From the NCBI GenBank assembly GCA_913778205.1, contig CAJYUW010000055.1, positions 1 through 58,915 on the forward strand: a stretch of 58,915 nucleotides of DNA, given 5' to 3'. Below, piece by piece: positions 1 through 8,600 of the stretch (positions are counted from its first letter, which is position 1; every line of letters begins with the position of its first letter). The notes beneath the pieces are model-generated. The model saw only the letters and a program-made list of their open reading frames with translations. It was not told the DNA's origin and ran no database searches. Both the position numbers and the translations under genes were made by a program. This DNA comes from an uncultured Curtobacterium sp. (GTDB taxonomy: Bacteria; Actinomycetota; Actinomycetes; Actinomycetales; Microbacteriaceae).

Positions 1-120
1 GCGGGAACCGGTCGTGGTGTTCGTGCGGGAACCGGTCGTGGTGTTCGTGCGGGAACCGGTCGTGGTGTTCGTGCGGGAACCGGTCGTGGTGTTCGTGCGG
101 GAACCGGTCGTGGTGTTCGT
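1..120. repeat. 24-bp tandem repeat, five copies, cut by window edge
   Basis: Five perfect copies of a 24-bp unit containing GAACCGGTCGTGGTGTTCGT lie head to tail at 1-24, 25-48, 49-72, 73-96 and 97-120. A degenerate sixth start (GCGGCACCCGG) follows. The + strand is open through the repeat from base 2 to a stop at 226 and would read as an 8-residue repeat (REPVVVFV). This could be the tail of a gene that starts outside the window or a non-coding minisatellite. The array may continue to the left. There are no spacers, so it is not a CRISPR. Confidence 0.9.
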
Positions 121-226
121 GCGGCACCCGGCCCGGCGGTCGGCGGGAACCGGCCGTCGCGTCCGCGGACGACCGGCTCGGCGGTGCTGCGGGGAACCGC
201 AGACCGTCCAGGGCACCCGGCCGTGA

Positions 227-529
227 GGGCACCCCGGTCGAGCACGCGGAGCACCGACGGACGGCGCTCGTGGGCGGTGCGGACCGGTGCCGGTGCTCGC
301 GGACTCTCGGGGCCTGCTTCCGCGTCCCTGTGCGGATCGACAGGCTCTGTCCCGTGGTCTCGCGCACCTCGCCGGACCGGTGCCGCACCCGGCGCTGGTT
401 GCGGGGAACCGCACGACGTCGCCGCCCCCGCCCGCCGCGGTCCGCCCGCGCCGTACCGTCGCAGGGTCGCCGCACGTCCGCGGCGCAAGCATCCGATCCG
501 CCAGCATCCGAGCCGCCAGGGGAGACTCC
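227..529. other. gene-free stretch upstream of the A-T-TE gene
   Basis: No gene is supported here. The open frames that cross it have arginine/proline-rich products typical of wrong-frame reading in high-GC DNA. A purine-rich Shine-Dalgarno (AGGGGAG, about 518-524) sits at its right end before the GTG at 530. No convincing -10/-35 pair was found. Confidence 0.5.
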
Positions 530-3424
530 GTGCCCACACCCGTCACGACCAGCAGTGCGCCGTGGAACCACGTCCCCGCGGTCGAGACGGCCGACGACCA
601 CTCCGTCCTCGACCGGTGGGACCGGGTCGTGGCGGCGCACGGCGACGCGCTGGCCCTGACCGGGTCGGGCCCCGACCGGACGTTCGCCGAGACCGACCGC
701 GCCGTGCGGGCCCTCGCCCGGGTGTTGGTGTCGACACTCCGGCCCGACGACCACGGCGGTGCCGGCGTCGGACCGGTCCGCGGTGGCGCGTCTCGGCCCG
801 TCGGCCTGATGAGCGGGCAGACAGCGGACACCGTCGTCGCGGTCCTCGCCCTCGTGCGCGCCGGACGGACGGTGGTGGTCCTGGACGACCACCTGCCGGC
901 GGCGCGACTGACGCACGTCGTCCGGCTCGCAGGCGTCGAGGAGATCCTGGCGACCGAGGCCCTCGCGGACCAGGCGACCGCGGCACTGGGGGACGTCGAC
1001 GGTCGGGTGCACCAGCTCGGCCCGCTGCAGGACGAGGCGGCGTTGCAGGACGAGGCGGCGTTGCAGGACGAGGCGGCGCAAAGAGAGGCGGCGCTGCAGG
1101 GCGAGGCGGCGCTGCAGGGCGAGGCGGCGCTGCAGGACGAGGCGGCGCTGCATGACGTGGCGGCGCAGAACGAGGCGGCGCTGCAGGACGTGGCGGCGCA
1201 GGGCGAGGCTGCTGCGGCACGCGGCGACGGATCCGCTCCGGACGCGGCACCACGACCCGGTGGGAGCGACCCGCTCGTCATCGTCTTCACCTCCGGTTCG
1301 ACGGGCCTGCCGAAGGGCGTCGTCGTGACGCACCGGCAGCAGGTGCGCGACGCCGAGGCCGACGCGGTGGTGCTGGGCTTCGGACCCGGCGACCGGCTCG
1401 GCATCGCGGCGCCGCTGTCGTTCACGGCCGGGCTGATGTACGCGCTCGCCGCGCTCATGGACGGCAGCGCGGTGGTCGTCCTCGAACCGCGGGACCGCGG
1501 CGTGGAGGGCACCCTCGCGGACCTCGAGACGCACGGCGTCACCGCGATGCTCTGCACCCCGCACATGCTCCGGTCGATCGTCGGCAGCGTCGCCGGCGCC
1601 GGCCGTGGCCCCCGGGCGGGACTCACCGGCCTCCGCATCGTCGTCACGGTCGGTGAACCGAGCACGGGCACCGACATCGTCGCGGCCCGACCCCACCTCG
1701 GGCCGGACACGGTGCTCGTCAACGGCTTCGGGGCCAGCGAACTGGCGAGCGTGGCGTTCTGCCCGGTGGGTCCCGACGACGCGGTCCCGGACGGCGTCGT
1801 GCCCGCCGGTTGGCCGATCCCCGGCAAGTCGCTCCGGATCGAGCGCCCGGACGGCAGCGTGGCCGAGGTCGGCGAGATCGGTGAGCTCGTGGTCGTGGGC
1901 GACGGGGTGACCACCGGCTACTGGGGCGCGCCCGAGCAGACGGCGCAGCGCCTCGGCAGCACGGACGACGGCACCCCGACGTGGCGGCAGGGCGACCTCG
2001 CCAAGATCGACGAGGCCGGGCGACTCGTCCTCCTCGGCCGGGCGGACGACGCCGTGAAGGTGCGCGGGTACCTGGTGGAGCCGAGCGAGGTCGAAGCGGC
2101 GCTCCGGGCCGTGCCGGACCTCCTGGACGTCGTCGTCACGGCGCTCGTGGAACCCCCGGCGGTGACCCGGTTGGTCGCGTACGTCGTGCCACGGCCCGGT
2201 CACCGCACCCCGGCGCCCGCGGCCCTCCGCAAGGCCCTCCGGGAGCGCCTGCCCGAGTACATGGTGCCCGCGGCGATCGTCCCGATGACCGAGCTGCCGC
2301 GCAACGAACGCGGCAAGGTCGACCGGTCCGCGCTGCCGGGCGCCCCCGAGGTCGAGGCCGACATGACCGAGGCGACGTACGACCAGTGGGAGCTCGTCGT
2401 CGGGCAGATCTGGGCGGAGGTGCTCGGGCTCCCGGGCGTGCCCCTCGACGAGGACTTCACCGCGCTCGGCGGCGACTCGCTGTCCGCCGAGGAGATGCTC
2501 GCCGTGGTGCACGAACGGCTCGGCGTCGAGCTGCGGTCCGCCGAACTGTTGGAGCACCCGACCCTCCGGCAGTTCGCCCGTCGGGTCCGTGGCGGCACGA
2601 GCGCGCTCCCGAGCCACCCCGACGTCGTCAAGGTCTCCACCGCTCGGACGGCGGGTCGGCCGCCGGTGTTCTGCTTCGCGGGCGGCGGTGCCCTCGCGCT
2701 GACGTTCCTGCCCCTGTCGCGGTACCTCGACGACCACGACGTGTACGCGTTCCAGCAGCACGGGCTCGAGCGCCGCGGGCTGCCGGACTGGAGCATCGAG
2801 CGGAGCGCCCGGCGCTACCTCGCCCTGATGCGGGTCGTCCAGCCACGCGGGCCGTACCTCCTCGTCGGCCATTCGCTCGGCGGCCTCGTGGCGCTGGAGA
2901 TCGCCCGCCTGCTCGAGGAGAGCGGCGAGCACGTCGCCCACCTCGCGCTCCTCGACACGTACCTGCCGCGGACGAAGAGCGAGCAGGCCCGACTGCTGTT
3001 CAGTCGCATGGAACCCCGTCCGCCGCGCAACCCCACGGTCCGGGCGATCCGGTCGGGCGTCGACCGCGTCGCGAAGCGCGTCATGCCGGCGGGCGTCCCG
3101 TACGGGCGGCAGGCTGCGAAGCGGCTGCGCGCCTACACCGCGGGCGTGCTGCGCTTCGGGGGGCAGGACGACTTCGACGCGTTCTTCGACCAGGCCGAGA
3201 TCGTCACCCGTCGGCACCACCCTGCGCCGTTCCACGGCCGGTCGACGTACGTCCTCGCCGACGCGAACCCGGATGCGGACGGCTGGGGCGCGATCCTCGT
3301 CGGCGACACGGCGACCGTCCGCATGGCGTGCGAGCACACCTCGTTGCTCCGCGAGCCGCACGTCGCCGAGCTGGCGGCGGCGCTGCGCGCCGCGTTCGAC
3401 GCGGGTCCTGCCGCGATCCGGTGA
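530..3424 (+). CDS. single-module NRPS-like enzyme, adenylation-carrier-thioesterase
   Basis: 964 aa from GTG 530, chosen because AGGGGAG lies 6-12 bases upstream and the longer frame adds only low-complexity residues. The adenylation domain shows A3 FTSGSTGLPKG (about residues 251-262), A5 NGFGASELAS (about 396-405), A7/A8 WRQGDLAKID and GRADDAVKVRG (about 485-515) and A10 NERGKVDR (about 590). The carrier domain has GGDSL (about 647, phosphopantetheine Ser). The C-terminal thioesterase has GHSLGG (about 780). Families of this layout activate an acid as AMP ester, load it on the carrier and release or transfer it. The usual A4 FDxS is FTAG here, so the Asp that holds an alpha-amino group is Thr, and a non-alpha-amino acid substrate is inferred. 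Residues about 166-228 are an LQDEAA repeat inserted before A3. It sits at the edge of a polysaccharide locus, so a decorating role is possible but unproven. Confidence 0.85.
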   Translation: MPTPVTTSSAPWNHVPAVETADDHSVLDRWDRVVAAHGDALALTGSGPDRTFAETDRAVRALARVLVSTLRPDDHGGAGVGPVRGGASRPVGLMSGQTADTVVAVLALVRAGRTVVVLDDHLPAARLTHVVRLAGVEEILATEALADQATAALGDVDGRVHQLGPLQDEAALQDEAALQDEAAQREAALQGEAALQGEAALQDEAALHDVAAQNEAALQDVAAQGEAAAARGDGSAPDAAPRPGGSDPLVIVFTSGSTGLPKGVVVTHRQQVRDAEADAVVLGFGPGDRLGIAAPLSFTAGLMYALAALMDGSAVVVLEPRDRGVEGTLADLETHGVTAMLCTPHMLRSIVGSVAGAGRGPRAGLTGLRIVVTVGEPSTGTDIVAARPHLGPDTVLVNGFGASELASVAFCPVGPDDAVPDGVVPAGWPIPGKSLRIERPDGSVAEVGEIGELVVVGDGVTTGYWGAPEQTAQRLGSTDDGTPTWRQGDLAKIDEAGRLVLLGRADDAVKVRGYLVEPSEVEAALRAVPDLLDVVVTALVEPPAVTRLVAYVVPRPGHRTPAPAALRKALRERLPEYMVPAAIVPMTELPRNERGKVDRSALPGAPEVEADMTEATYDQWELVVGQIWAEVLGLPGVPLDEDFTALGGDSLSAEEMLAVVHERLGVELRSAELLEHPTLRQFARRVRGGTSALPSHPDVVKVSTARTAGRPPVFCFAGGGALALTFLPLSRYLDDHDVYAFQQHGLERRGLPDWSIERSARRYLALMRVVQPRGPYLLVGHSLGGLVALEIARLLEESGEHVAHLALLDTYLPRTKSEQARLLFSRMEPRPPRNPTVRAIRSGVDRVAKRVMPAGVPYGRQAAKRLRAYTAGVLRFGGQDDFDAFFDQAEIVTRRHHPAPFHGRSTYVLADANPDADGWGAILVGDTATVRMACEHTSLLREPHVAELAAALRAAFDAGPAAIR
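1025..1213 (+). repeat. in-frame 18/15-bp coding repeat in the adenylation domain
   Basis: Eleven imperfect units run without a break: eight of 18 bp (type CTGCAGGACGAGGCGGCG) and three of 15 bp at 1079-1093, 1166-1180 and 1199-1213. They encode LQDEAA, or the shorter QREAA, QNEAA and QGEAA. All unit lengths are multiples of three, so copy-number change keeps the frame. The product would be a short acidic, alanine-rich helix between the N-terminal part of the domain and motif A3. Confidence 0.95.
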
Positions 3425-3455
3425 CGCGCGCGGGTCCTGCCGCGATCCGGTGACG
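3400..3455 (+). repeat. 27-bp direct duplication across a stop codon
   Basis: The sequence that starts CGCGGGTCCTGCCGCGATCC is present at 3400-3426 and again at 3429-3455 (period 29). The TGA of the A-T-TE gene (3422-3424) lies in the first copy, so the second copy is a non-coding echo of the gene's end. Confidence 0.9.
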
Positions 3456-3457
3456 GA

Positions 3458-3493
3458 CTGGAGGCACGGTGCGGGCCCGCACCGTGCCTCCAG
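3458..3493 (+). terminator. perfect 18-bp palindrome, GGAGGCACGG family, probable terminator
   Basis: CTGGAGGCACGGTGCGGG is followed directly by its exact complement. It lies 34 bases after the A-T-TE stop codon. It belongs to the hairpin family that recurs between genes in this window. There is no T run, which is usual for high-GC actinomycete terminators. Confidence 0.7.
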
Positions 3494-3755
3494 GCCGTGG
3501 GGCGTGCGGTCCGCCCGCCGCATGCCGGTCCCGGTTGCGGGTTTCCGTATCCGGGCCCGAGGGGCCGCAAGCGGGCCCGCAGCGCATTGACCGGTCCGCG
3601 CGCCGACGCGAGGGTTGGGAGCACAGGGGGAGGACCCGCCCCCTGGGCCTCCCGGCGGCGTCGTACCCGCGCCCCTGCCGGACCGCGGACCCCGCGTCCG
3701 CGCCACGTCCGAACGCACCGAACACGGCAACCTGAACCCGACAGGAGCACGTCCA
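3494..3755. promoter_or_regulatory. gene-free leader before the glycosyltransferase operon
   Basis: No coding region is supported. A TTGACC hexamer at 3587-3592 could be a -35, but no good -10 follows at the right distance. ACAGGAGCAC at 3741-3750 supplies the ribosome binding site for the ATG at 3756. Confidence 0.35.
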
Positions 3756-4661
3756 ATGCCCGCCAACACCGTCCGACCCGCAGACCCCCGGGTCTCCGTC
3801 GTCATCCCGGCACGGAACGAAGCCCGCAACCTCGAGATCATCCTGCCCAAGCTGCCCCCGGTGTACGAGGTCATCCTCGTGGACGGCAACTCGGTCGACG
3901 ACACCATCGCGACCGCGCAGCGGCTCATGCCCGACATCCGCGTCGTGCACCAGACCCGCAAGGGCAAGGGCAACGCGCTGGCCTGCGGGTTCGAGGCCGT
4001 GACGGGCGACGTCGTCGTGATGTTCGACGCCGACTGCTCCGCCGACCCCGACGAGATCCCGCGCTTCGTGCAGGCGCTGACGGAGGGCGCCGACGTCGCC
4101 AAGGGCACGCGGTACGCGCTCGGCGGCGGCAGCGACGACATCACGATCGTCCGGAACCTCGGGAACCGCGGGCTCAACATCGTCTGCAACGCCATCCTCG
4201 GCACCCGCTACAGCGACCTCTGCTACGGCTACAACGCGTTCTGGGCGGACACGCTCCCGGCGATCGGGCTGCTGTCCTCGACGCTCCCGAAGCCGGCCGA
4301 CGGCTCGATGCTCTGGGGCGACGGGTTCGAGATCGAGACCGTCCTGACCTGCCGGTGGTCCGCCGCGGAGCTGCGCATCGCCGAGGTCGGGAGCCACGAG
4401 AAGCTGCGGGTGCACGGCGCGAGCAACCTCAACGCCGTGACCGACGGCATCCGCGTCCTCACGTCGATCATGCACGAGCGTCGTCGCGCCGCCAGGGCGA
4501 GGAGCCGCGCGCGCCTCGCCGCGGCGGCCGGCCTGTCGATGCCCGCGCCGGTGTCGCCGATCGACGCGCCGACCGGGGAGATCACCGCGCCCGCCGTGTC
4601 CGCCCGGACCGCCGACGCCGCCGTGGTGGACGCCCGCGCGCTCGACGGAGACCTCGCGTGA
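3756..4661 (+). CDS. family 2 glycosyltransferase (dolichol-phosphate mannose synthase-like)
   Basis: 301 aa from ATG 3756, preceded by ACAGGAG at a normal distance. The N-terminus shows the GT-A fold start VSVVIPARNEARN, then the nucleotide-sugar motif LVDGNSVDDT and the DXD-type FDADCSADPDEIP (about residues 90-102), with WGDGFEIET in the acceptor half. Enzymes of this type move a sugar from a nucleotide donor to a lipid or glycan at the inner face of the membrane. The last 50 residues are an alanine/arginine tail that looks unstructured. Its stop overlaps the GTG of the next gene, so the two are translationally coupled within the exopolysaccharide operon. Donor and acceptor cannot be read from the sequence. 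Confidence 0.85.
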   Translation: MPANTVRPADPRVSVVIPARNEARNLEIILPKLPPVYEVILVDGNSVDDTIATAQRLMPDIRVVHQTRKGKGNALACGFEAVTGDVVVMFDADCSADPDEIPRFVQALTEGADVAKGTRYALGGGSDDITIVRNLGNRGLNIVCNAILGTRYSDLCYGYNAFWADTLPAIGLLSSTLPKPADGSMLWGDGFEIETVLTCRWSAAELRIAEVGSHEKLRVHGASNLNAVTDGIRVLTSIMHERRRAARARSRARLAAAAGLSMPAPVSPIDAPTGEITAPAVSARTADAAVVDARALDGDLA

Positions 4662-5620
4662 GCAGCGTCGCCGTCGTCATCTGCGCCTACACGCAGCTGC
4701 GGTGGGGCGACCTGCAGGACAGCGTCGAGTCGGCGAAGCGCCAGCCCGAGCAGCCCGAGGTCGTCGTCGTGATCGACCACGAGCCCGAGCTGTACGCGCG
4801 AGCGAAGGCCCGCTGGCCGGAGCTCCGGGTGGTCGAGAACTCCGAGGACCGCGGCCTGTCCGGCGCCCGGAACACGGGCGTCGCGCTCACGGACGCCGAC
4901 GTCGTCGCGTTCCTCGACGACGACGCCACCGCGGACCACGACTGGCTCGGACACCTGCTGGCCGCGCTCGACGACCCGGAGGTCGTCGGCGTCGGGGGAC
5001 GGGCGACCCCGTCGTGGCCGGACACGACCGGCTCCGGGCCGTACCCCGACGAGCTCCTCTGGATCGTCGGCTGCAGCTACGCCGGCCTCCCCGAGACCGC
5101 CGGGGACGTCCGCAACGTGATCGGGTCGAGCATGGCCTTCCGCCGGGAGGCGATCCTCGCCGCCGGCGGGTTCCGCTCCGGCATCGGTCGGGTCGGCAAC
5201 CAGCCCCTCGGGTGCGAGGAGACGGAGCTCTGCATCCGGCTCGCGAAGACCAGGCCGGGCAGCCGGATCCGTCACGAACCGCGCTCGAACGTCTCGCACC
5301 GCGTCTCAGCGGACCGCGTCACCATGCGGTACCTCCGCCGCCGCAGCTACTACGAGGGCATCTCGAAGGCCGTGCTGAGCCGTCGGGTCGGTACCGGCGA
5401 CTCCCTGTCGAGCGAGTCCACCTACCTCACGCGCGTGATCCCGGGCGCGTTCGTCCGCGAGCTGCGCGCGTCCGGCCGCGGCGGTGGCGTCCGCGCCGCG
5501 GCGATCGTGCTCTCCGTGCTGTCGACCGTCACCGGGTACGCCGTCGGCCGGGTCCTCGGCAGCGTCGTCGTCACCGCACCCGCGACCCGCGTGGTCCGCC
5601 AACCGGTCGGGACACCGTGA
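4658..5620 (+). CDS. family 2 glycosyltransferase
   Basis: 320 aa. GTG 4658 overlaps the previous stop (GTGA) and is followed at once by the domain start SSVAVVICAYTQLRWGDL. It has NSEDRGLSGARNTGVAL and an intact DXD motif VVAFLDDDATADHDW (about residues 80-94), then GCEETELCIRLA, the ED-type catalytic segment. The C-terminus has a hydrophobic stretch (RAAAIVLSVLSTVTGYAVGR), so it may attach to the membrane. It is coupled at both ends (GTGA overlap with the next gene as well), which argues that it works in the same pathway as the large fusion protein downstream. The sugar specificity is unknown. Confidence 0.85.
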   Translation: MSSVAVVICAYTQLRWGDLQDSVESAKRQPEQPEVVVVIDHEPELYARAKARWPELRVVENSEDRGLSGARNTGVALTDADVVAFLDDDATADHDWLGHLLAALDDPEVVGVGGRATPSWPDTTGSGPYPDELLWIVGCSYAGLPETAGDVRNVIGSSMAFRREAILAAGGFRSGIGRVGNQPLGCEETELCIRLAKTRPGSRIRHEPRSNVSHRVSADRVTMRYLRRRSYYEGISKAVLSRRVGTGDSLSSESTYLTRVIPGAFVRELRASGRGGGVRAAAIVLSVLSTVTGYAVGRVLGSVVVTAPATRVVRQPVGTP

Positions 5621-8600
5621 CCAGGGCCACGCTGACCCGGGTGCTCCGGCCCGCCGTCCCCGGCCTCCTCGCGCCGACGTGGGACGGCGCCGTGTGGGTC
5701 GGCGAGGTCGATCGCGCCGAGCTGCACGCCGCCGGGCACCGCGACGGCGTGGGTCGGGATGCCGCCCGGCACCGGGAGGCACTCGGCCTCGCCGGGGCAG
5801 CGGGCTACCGGCGGGCGCGCCTGCTCGTCCGCGACCGCGGCGAGCCCGTGGGCTTCGTCGAGACCGAGATCGTCGACCGACGACGCACCGGCCCCTCGGT
5901 CGAGCTCCGCACCCTCGAACGTGCCGTCCGGCACATGCCCACCCCGGAACGACGTCCGGCCGCTGATCAGGCGTTGCCGTCCGTCACCGTGGTGCTCTGC
6001 ACGGACGGGGACGCCGGCGAGACCATGCGGTCGGTGCTGGCATCCCGCGGGGTCACGCTCGACGTCGTCGTGGTGTCGGAGGGCGCGGACGGCGCCGGGC
6101 ACACCGAGATCGCCGGACGCACGGTGACCACCCTGCCCGCGCCCGGTGGCGGACTCGCCGCCGCCCGGAACGCCGGCCTGCTCGCCGCGACCGGCGACGT
6201 CGTCGCGTTCCTCGGCAGCGGCACGGTCGTCGACCCGGACTGGGCCGCCGCGATCGCGCTCCCGTTCGTCCTGCACGAGGACGTCGCCTGCGTCACGGGA
6301 CTGGTGCCGACCGCCGAGATCCGGACGCCGGCGCAACGCTGGCACGACGAGCACACGCCCGCCGCCCGCACGATCCGCCGCCGGGTGTTCCGCCTCGACG
6401 ACGAACCGGCCGATGCGCCGTTGCACCCCTTCGCCGCGGCCGCGTACGGCACCGGCGCCAACCTCGCCGTGCGCCGACGGACCGCCCTCGCCATCGGGGG
6501 GTTCGACACCGCCTTCGGCCCGGGGACCCGCGTCGGTGGCGGCGACGACCTCGACCTCTTCACCCGACTGCTGTTCGCGGGCTCCGCGATCGCCGTCGAA
6601 CCCGCCGCGATCGCCTGGCTGCGCCCCGCGGACGACACCTCGTCGCTCCGTCGGACCGCGGCGGCGCACGGCCACGGACTCGGAGCCTGGATGACCAAGA
6701 ACGCCCTCGACCGCGACACCGTCGCGGCCACCGTCGACACCGTCCCCGAGGCCATCGCCGCCTTCGCACGGCTGGGGCAGGAGCAGGGTGACGGGGTCAC
6801 CGACCTCCGCCCCGACTCCGGGCGGCGTGCGGCGGGGCGTCCGGTCGTGGCGGGGCGTCCGGTCGCGGCGGAGGCGTCGGGGGCCGGCGCTCTCCGCCGT
6901 GTCGTCGCGGACGGCGCGGTCCCGGGCGTCGGCGGCGGGGCTGCGCGCGAGGATGCCGTGGGTGACGCTGCCGTGCGCGCGGATGCTGCTCGTGCTGCCG
7001 GTGCGGACGTCGCTCGCGAGGACGCCGCCCGTGTGGACGTCGAGGCGGCCTGGGCCGACACCTCGCGCCGGTTGCGCCGCGTCGAACGCCGATCGGTGCT
7101 CGTGGCGCCGTTCCTCGCGCTCGCCGAACGGCTCGGCGGAGCCGGCACCATCGACCGCAGTGGGCACGGACGACACCAGCTCGCCGCCGTCGCACCCGCT
7201 CCGGGCCACCCGGGCGTGATGGGCCCGGCTGCCCGGTTGGCCGCGGCCGGCCTGGTCGTCGTCACCATGCTCGCCGCCGCAGCCGGGGCGTCGTTCGACG
7301 TGCCGGTGCTCCGGGGCTCCGCCGTCGGCGTCTTCCTGTTCGCCGTGGTGGGCATCGCCCCGATGCTGCTCCTGCGGCCGATGCCGCTCGCACGGTTCGT
7401 CCTGTTCGCCGTCACCACGTCCGTCGTCGGGACCATCGCCGTCGGCTACGCGATGGCCACGGCCGCACTCTGGGTACCGGCCGTGCCCTTCGTGGCCGTG
7501 GTGCTCCTCACGGCGGTCGCCGTGACGGTCGCGGTCCCGCGCGACCTCCGTGACCTCCAGCGGCGACGTCTCGACCGCGCCGCCCGACCGGCAGGTCGTG
7601 GTCCGGCCTGGACCACCACCCGGACGGTCACGACCGCGTCCGTCGTCGGGCTCCTCGTCGTCGTCGTCTCGGCCGCCACCCACGTGGGCGACCCGGTGCC
7701 GGACGGGCTGTTCGGCTCGCTCGGCGCCGGGCTGCCGATCGGCCTCGCGATCGTCGTCGCGGCCGCCGTGGTCGCCCTCGTGCGTGGCGAGGGCGTCGCG
7801 CTCCCCGTCGTCGTGCTCGGCGGGGTCGTCCAGCTCGCGCAGGCGATCACGTACGGGATGCCGACCGTGATGGCCGCCGCACGCCACGTGGGGGTGCTCG
7901 AGTACATCCGCCAGAACGGCAGGACCGACCCGGCCGCGGACATCTTCCAGACGTGGTCGGGCCTGTTCGCCGGCGGCGCGTGGGTCGCGGACGTCGGCGG
8001 CATCGTGAACGCGATGACGATCGCCGCGTGGGTGCCCGTCCTCCTCGCCTTCACGTCGACCGTCGGCGTGGGCGTGCTCGCCGCGCACTGGCTGCCCGGT
8101 GCCCGGCGCCCCTGGATCGCCGCGTTCCTGACGGCCATGACCGGGTCGCTCAACACGACCTACTTCTCGCCGCAGTCCACCGGCGTCCTGCTCTCCCTCG
8201 CGATCCTCGTGCTCGCGACGGGCGCACTCCGCCGGACGACGGTGACGGGGGAGGACGGCGAGCCGGTCACCGTCCTGCGGCCCCGACCCGCCGGGTTGTC
8301 CCGCGTGCTCGGGATCGGAGCGATCAGCATCGTGCTCGCCGTGACGCACCAGATCTCCCCGTACCTGACGGTCGCGGCGATCGTCGTGCTCGTGGTCTTC
8401 CGGATGCTCCGTCCCTGGTGGGTGTCGCTCGTCGTGCTCGTGCCCGCCGTGGTGTTCGCACTCCTGAACGGCAGCATCCTGGACAAGTTCCTGTCGCTCG
8501 CCGCCGTCGGACAGGTGCTCACCAACGTCCAGCCGCCGTCGCACGACATGACCGTGCTTCCGAAGCCGCTCGTGACCCGACTCGCCTTCGACGTCCCTGC

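Noticed and set aside
1..120. CRISPR array
   Set aside because: The repeats are directly adjacent with no spacers and no cas genes are near.
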